Under the pieces are notes generated by a model, which searched no databases, was not told the origin of the DNA, and was given only the letters and a program-made list of their open reading frames with translations. Source: Sarcophilus harrisii (Eukaryota > Chordata > Mammalia > Dasyuromorphia > Dasyuridae). Taken from it: 64,000 nt of DNA. Both the position numbers and the translations under genes were made by a program. Each line of letters starts with the position of its first letter. Position 1 is the first letter of the stretch. Positions 59,585 to 64,000 of the stretch are shown one piece after another. The stretch spans positions 5,081,275 through 5,145,274 of the forward strand of contig NC_045432.1 of assembly GCF_902635505.1 (NCBI RefSeq), in the 5' to 3' direction.

Positions 59585-60165
59585 ATGAATTGTCTCCTCT
59601 CCCGGCCTCTCCCTACCTGCCTGCAAGCATGCCCATGGCTTCCTCACCCCGAGAAAGCCCTCTCCGGAGCCCTCCATCCCTGCCCCCTACCATCCCACAC
59701 TCTTCCCACCCTTTGGACCCAAACTCCTCGGGAAGGCCGCATCCACCAACACCTCTACTTCCTTTTCTTTTGCTCTGGCTTTCAGGCTTATTCCACTGAA
59801 ACTTCTCCCCAGTGTTATTGGTGAGCTCTTCGTCGCCAAATCCAAGTGGCCTTTTCTTCATCCTCATTCTCCTTGATCTCCTTTGTCACGGCCAGTCTGT
59901 GCTCCTGGATGCTCTCCTCTCCAAGTTTTTGGTGTATTCCTGGTTCTGTCCTGAATCTTCCCTCTCTGACCACTCTGAGAGACACAAAGACCACACCCCT
60001 GTGCGTATGCCTCTAGGTTCCGTCCTGGAGCCTCTTCTGTTCTCCCTCGACATCCTTTCACTTGGAGATCGCATTAGCCTCTCGTCCTTTACCCCCTTTC
60101 AGTTTTTTTTCTGTTCTCTTTCCCTACTTCATTATAAGCTCCTTCAAGACAGAAACTTTCTTTTT
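59585..60165 (+). mobile_element. LINE-2, reverse-transcriptase part and 3' end
   Basis: CTCCTCGGGAAGGCCGCATC, CTTATTCCACTGAAACTTCT, GCCAAATCCAAGTGGCCTTT and TCCTTGATCTCCTTTG follow the L2 RT coding order; then GGTTCCGTCCTGGAGCCTCT is the GSVLGPLLF site. Ends with the L2 tail TTATAAGCTCCTTCAAGACA. Diverged, with several breaks. Confidence 0.75.
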
Positions 60166-60167
60166 TT

Positions 60168-60430
60168 CCTGTTTATTATCAAAGCTTTTTATTTTCAAAA
60201 CACAAATAGTTCTCAACATTCACTCTTACAAAATCCTTGTGCTCTTAATTTCCCCCTTCCCCCTCTCCCCTAGACAGCAAGCGATCCAATATAGGTTACA
60301 CGTGTGCAATTCTATACAGATTTCCACATTTCTCATGCACAAGAAAAATCAAAAGGGAAAAAAATACGAGCAAACAAGAAAAAGTGAGAACGTTATGTTG
60401 TGGTCCACACTCGGACCTCCCTGGCTCCTT
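60168..60430 (-). mobile_element. Marsupial L1 3' end, antisense, next to or inside L2
   Basis: On the - strand: GTTATGTTGTGGTCCACACT complement, then the GCACAAGAAAAATC part, the CTGTCTAGGGGAGAGGG part, and AAAATAAAAAGCTTTGATAA before the A-rich end. It is the reverse of the copy at 60820-61490. Confidence 0.8.
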
Positions 60431-60439
60431 TAAAATCCC

Positions 60440-60665
60440 AAATAAAATCTTACCTTCCCACAGAAAACCTTCTGCAACCCCACTTTATTCCAGTGCCTAT
60501 TTCCTACGTATCCTCCATGTGATTTGTTTACATCTGTTTTCATGTTCTCTCTGCCATTACATTGTAAGCTCGTCGAGGGGAGGGACTGTCTTGTGCCTTT
60601 CTTTGTGCTCTCAGTAGCTGCCATGGAGGAGCATAATACATACTTACTGACCATCAGGGGCCTGG
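60440..60665 (+). mobile_element. LINE-2 3' end
   Basis: CATTACATTGTAAGCTCGTC, GAGGGGAGGGACTGTCTTGT and GCATAATACATACTTACTGA are the L2 tail. It may be the same copy as 59585-60165 or a second one. Confidence 0.6.
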
Positions 60666-60819
60666 CTATAATGAAAAGAATTCATTTCTGTGTGGTCAGA
60701 TACGGGCATCTTAACCACCCAAAAAAGTTCCAAAGGATATAGTCTTTCTATACGGACAAAAGAGCACATTGATAGATGAGGAACACCCAGAGGATGGAGC
60801 ATACAAAGTGGATGGCAAT

Positions 60820-61490
60820 GAAGACGGAGAAAAGGACAGACTATATGCAAAATGTTTGTGGCAGCCCTGTTTGTAGTGGCCAGAAACTGGAAACTGGGTG
60901 GCTGCCCATCAGTGGGAGAACGGCTGAATAAATTGTGGTATATGAATGTTATGGAATATTATTGTTCTGTAAGAAATGACCGGCAGGAGGATTTCAGAGA
61001 GGCCCGGAGAGACTGACAGGAACTGATGCTGAGTGACATGAGCAGAACCAGCAGATCATTATATACCTCAACAACAAGACTATATAAGGATCAATTCTGA
61101 TGAACATGAATTTCTTGAGCAATGAGAGGATTCAAACCAGTTCCAAGGGTTCAGTGATGAAAAGAGCCAGAGAGAGAACCATGGGAACAGAGTGCAGACC
61201 ACAACATAGCATTCTCACGCTCTCTGTTGTTGTTAGCTTGTATTTTGTTTTCCTACTCATTTTTTCACTTCTGATCTTATTTTTCTTGTACAGCTTGGTA
61301 ATGGTGGAAATATACTTGGAAGAATTGCACATGATGAATTTATATTAAATTACTTGCTGTCTAGGAGAGGAGGGAGCTGGGGAGGGAGAGAAAAAAACTG
61401 GAACACAAGGATTTGCAAGAGTGAATGTTGAAAACTATCTTTGCATGTCTTTTGAAAAATAAAAATCTATTATTACAAAAAAAAAAAGAA
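60820..61490 (+). mobile_element. Marsupial L1 3' end with poly(A)
   Basis: GGTGGCTGCCCATCAGTGGG, GAATAAATTGTGGTATATGA, ATGTTATGGAATATTATTGT, CTGATGCTGAGTGACATGAG and CTTCTGATCTTATTTTTCTT, ending AAATAAAAATC and an A run. This is the abundant marsupial L1 3' region; little diverged. Confidence 0.85.
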
Positions 61491-62846
61491 GAAAGAACTA
61501 GTAAGAGAGACACAAACAGGGAGAAAGAGAGAGAGAGGGGACTGGGGATACATGAAGAGGAAAGGAACATTGAGAGACATATAAGGTACACGGAAAGAAC
61601 CAAGACTGAAAGAACAGAGAAAGGAGGTGCACACAGAGAGAACAGGGATTGGGGATGGAAGAGAGAGACATAAAGAAAGTTCATATTTTTATTCTTTCAT
61701 GAAACTAAGAAGTCTCATTGTTTGGTCCCAAGTGCAAGGTAGCAGCAGACTTTTGGATGAGAAACCAGACATCCTTGAAGGTTAGCTTGGTAGAATAATG
61801 ATACGAAGCCCAAAGCTCTTGCTTTCACACACACAACTTTGTGCCACATTACTCCCGATAACTACATTCCTAAGGTGACTACATCATTCTCAAGACCTGG
61901 TGGTCTTTTCTTGAAAAGTATTGATGCCAGAAGATCCAGTCTTAAGGAAGAAAATGATTCCTTGACAATTAGAATGGGGCAAGGGATCCAATAAAGCTAC
62001 GAGACCAAGAAATATCAAAAACAAATATAAAGAATAAAAAAAAACCCAACATGAAACATAAGAAAAATAACAGATCTGGGGAACAGAGCAAAAAGAGAAA
62101 ATACAAGAATAATTGCACTACCTGAAAGTTGTGACCAAAAAAAGAACCTTGACACAATAATAACACAATAATACAAGAAAATTGTCCTGAAATACTAGAA
62201 CAAGAGAGGAAAGTAGAAAGAGAAAAAATCCAACGATCATCATCTCAAAGAGATCCTTTGTGGAAAACATATAGGAAAATTTATTGCTAAATGTTGAAAT
62301 CCCCAGACCAAAGAGAAACTGTTATAAGAAACAAAACAAACAAACAAAAAAAAAATCAAACATGCGGGAGCTCCAATTAGAATTATACAGGATTTATCAT
62401 CAGCTACAATAAAAGACTGCAGGTCGTGGACAAAAATATTCTGTTCAGTGAAATTAAGTATAATGTTGAACGAAAAAAATGGACATTCAATGAACTCTCA
62501 CATTTTCAGGATTTTGACTCAAACAAATCTGAACTCAATAGAGATTTAACATTTGCTCTTAAATGAGACCAGTTTCAAGCACCTCAGTGAGGACAAACTA
62601 TGTTTTATATGTGTCAATGTAAAGTAAAAGTTTAAGATTGTCATTAGTAACTGGGTAGCCCACAAGAAAGACTGGGGTGGAACAAAGAATGTTGTGACTC
62701 GAATAAGCAAAATTGTCTAAGAAAAGGTAAGCATCGTATTTATGCTATGTGAATAAGGTGTGAGAGCAAGAACAGATTACCTGGGGAAGGACGGCTGTTA
62801 GTTCTGAAAACCTTCTCACATTGGGAATGGATTCAAGAGGGAACTT

Positions 62847-62875
62847 GTGTGTGTGTGTGTGTGTGTGTGTGTGCA

Positions 62876-62907
<32 letters not shown>

Positions 62908-62922
62908 CGTGTGTGTGCGTGT
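62847..62922. repeat. TG microsatellite
   Basis: (TG)n with scattered C interruptions in the 3' part of the L1/HAL1-like element. Confidence 0.9.
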
Positions 62923-63279
62923 ACCAAAGAGGATATAGTACTTTACAAAATATAAAGAAACAAGGTGGGAGGGAATATAATAATGTGAGGTAGAGAGGGG
63001 TATGTAGAGTAACAGAAGTGAAACAAGGTGAGTAGATTAATCAAAAAAGGATAAAGAAGGAAGGAAAAGGTGGGGGTGGGAAATTAAGAAGGGATCCATG
63101 GCGGAAGTTAAGTAAGAGCAAGGCAAGTTAAGGAACTAAAGTAGAAGAGTTATCAGGGATAGGAAATGAGATATATACAAACACAATAACAATCATGAAA
63201 AGTAAAATTTAATAGAAAAAAAAGTAATCAAGAGAGAACTCTACATTATGTCAGCTATACTCATATTGTTTTAGATATA

Positions 63280-63283
<4 letters not shown>

Positions 63284-63312
<29 letters not shown>

Positions 63313-63430
63313 TTCATGGATGTAGGTTTATATTTGTGTGTGTAGATGTATGTATGTGTGTGTGTGTGTGTGTTTCATGGATGTAGGTTTATATTTGTGT
63401 GTGTAGATGTATGTATGTGTATAGGTGTGT
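63284..63430. repeat. 61-base tandem duplication within TG/TA-rich DNA
   Basis: The block that starts TTTCATGGATGTAGGTTTAT at 63312 recurs at 63373 without visible change through TAGATGTATGTATGTGT. Confidence 0.85.
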
Positions 63431-64000
63431 GGGCATGTATATATGTAGATAGATAAGAGATATAGATGTATACATAAATATATCTGTGCTTAACTAACCT
63501 GCTTGGGGAAGGTGTTGAAGGTGATAAAAGGGGAAAAAAAGGAATAAAAAGTGCACCACAAAGAAAAAAAGAAAACCTCCAAGGAAGCAAAGATAAACAG
63601 TCATGAACACAATGTCCTTTCTTATTACTTGTGTTTTCTTGAAATGGAAATTTATTGTTACACATTTTGAATCCTCCCTGATGTTCTGCTAAGCACATGG
63701 CAATGCTTTCTCCCCCTTTTTCTGTCTTTGTTTCTTTTCCTATGCAGTTATTTTCTTATTTTGAATATGTTTTAAATTAATACATTTTTAAAAAGAAACA
63801 AGTACTGGGATCTCTACTACTATTGGGGTTTCAACTACATCATTTCCAAAAGTTACCATACATCATACCCCTTCAAGACCCAAATTCATTTGGGACCAAG
63901 CGACAAAGGTCTTATCTTCCAGAAATTCTTTGGGCTCATAAGGGGTGGACGGTTGTCCCTGCCTAGTGGAGTCCAGATTGAGGAGGGGAGATGCCAAGGG

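Larger units (their letters stand above)
61900..63800 (+). mobile_element. L1/HAL1-like element, ORF1 followed by long 3' UTR
   Basis: At about 62120-62420 the broken frame reads, in pieces, LEQE-KVE-EKIQ, RDPLWKT and GAPIRIIQDLSSATIK, which matches L1 ORF1 (HRSP/ERDPLWK region and the PIRL-DLS C-terminal domain). No ORF2 follows; instead a TG/TA-rich 3' region runs to the A-rich end near 63790. An ORF1-only L1 derivative is what HAL1 means. Exact ends uncertain. Confidence 0.6.

Noticed and set aside
63881-63900. Possible terminal inverted repeat with 61712-61730 (TTTGGTCCCAAGTG against TTTGGGACCAAGCG)
   Set aside because: The shared part is mainly a self-complementary TTGGNNCCAA word; too short and mismatched to define element ends.

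Overview
This is a GC-rich stretch of mammalian nuclear DNA that carries one complete, intact filamin A gene (FLNA) on the + strand. The interspersed repeats point to a marsupial: CORE/MIR-type SINEs with the opening, tRNA-like body and AAAACCCC-containing tail typical of marsupial copies, decayed LINE-2 copies with recognisable reverse-transcriptase stretches, marsupial-type L1 3' ends, and an L1/HAL1-like ORF1 fossil. I cannot name the species. FLNA lies on the X in therian mammals (established knowledge), so an X-linked origin is likely.

Layout. 1-6.3 kb: decayed SINE/LINE copies, then a possible unrecognised multi-exon gene (about 1.1-5.3 kb) whose putative intron holds a 1.5-kb TG/GA tract. 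6.3-12.4 kb: intergenic DNA with two stretches (about 7.57-9.18 kb and 10.73-11.44 kb) whose bases collapse into inflated G, C, A and T runs and look like poor consensus. 12.5-12.67 kb: FLNA core promoter and 5' UTR. 12,667-57,239: FLNA coding region, 47 coding exons with consistent splice phases, predicting 2655 residues (two calponin-homology domains, 24 filamin Ig repeats, two hinges). 57.24-57.8 kb: 3' UTR with AATAAA. 58-64 kb: repeat-rich, increasingly AT-rich flank with nested L2, L1 and HAL1-like fossils.

Exon by exon the translation follows human FLNA as I remember it, including the 24-base microexon that separates the two known FLNA isoforms, the Ser2152-equivalent phosphosite and the C-terminal dimerisation repeat. 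Points of interest are two perfect CArG boxes in the first large intron, a last-intron donor that is either GC-AG or shifted by six bases, changes around the hinge-1 calpain site, a perfect hairpin in the intron after the microexon, an intronic minisatellite, and the unrecognised upstream candidate gene. I see no CRISPR array, no tRNA or rRNA gene, no retroviral copy and no convincing new biological system.
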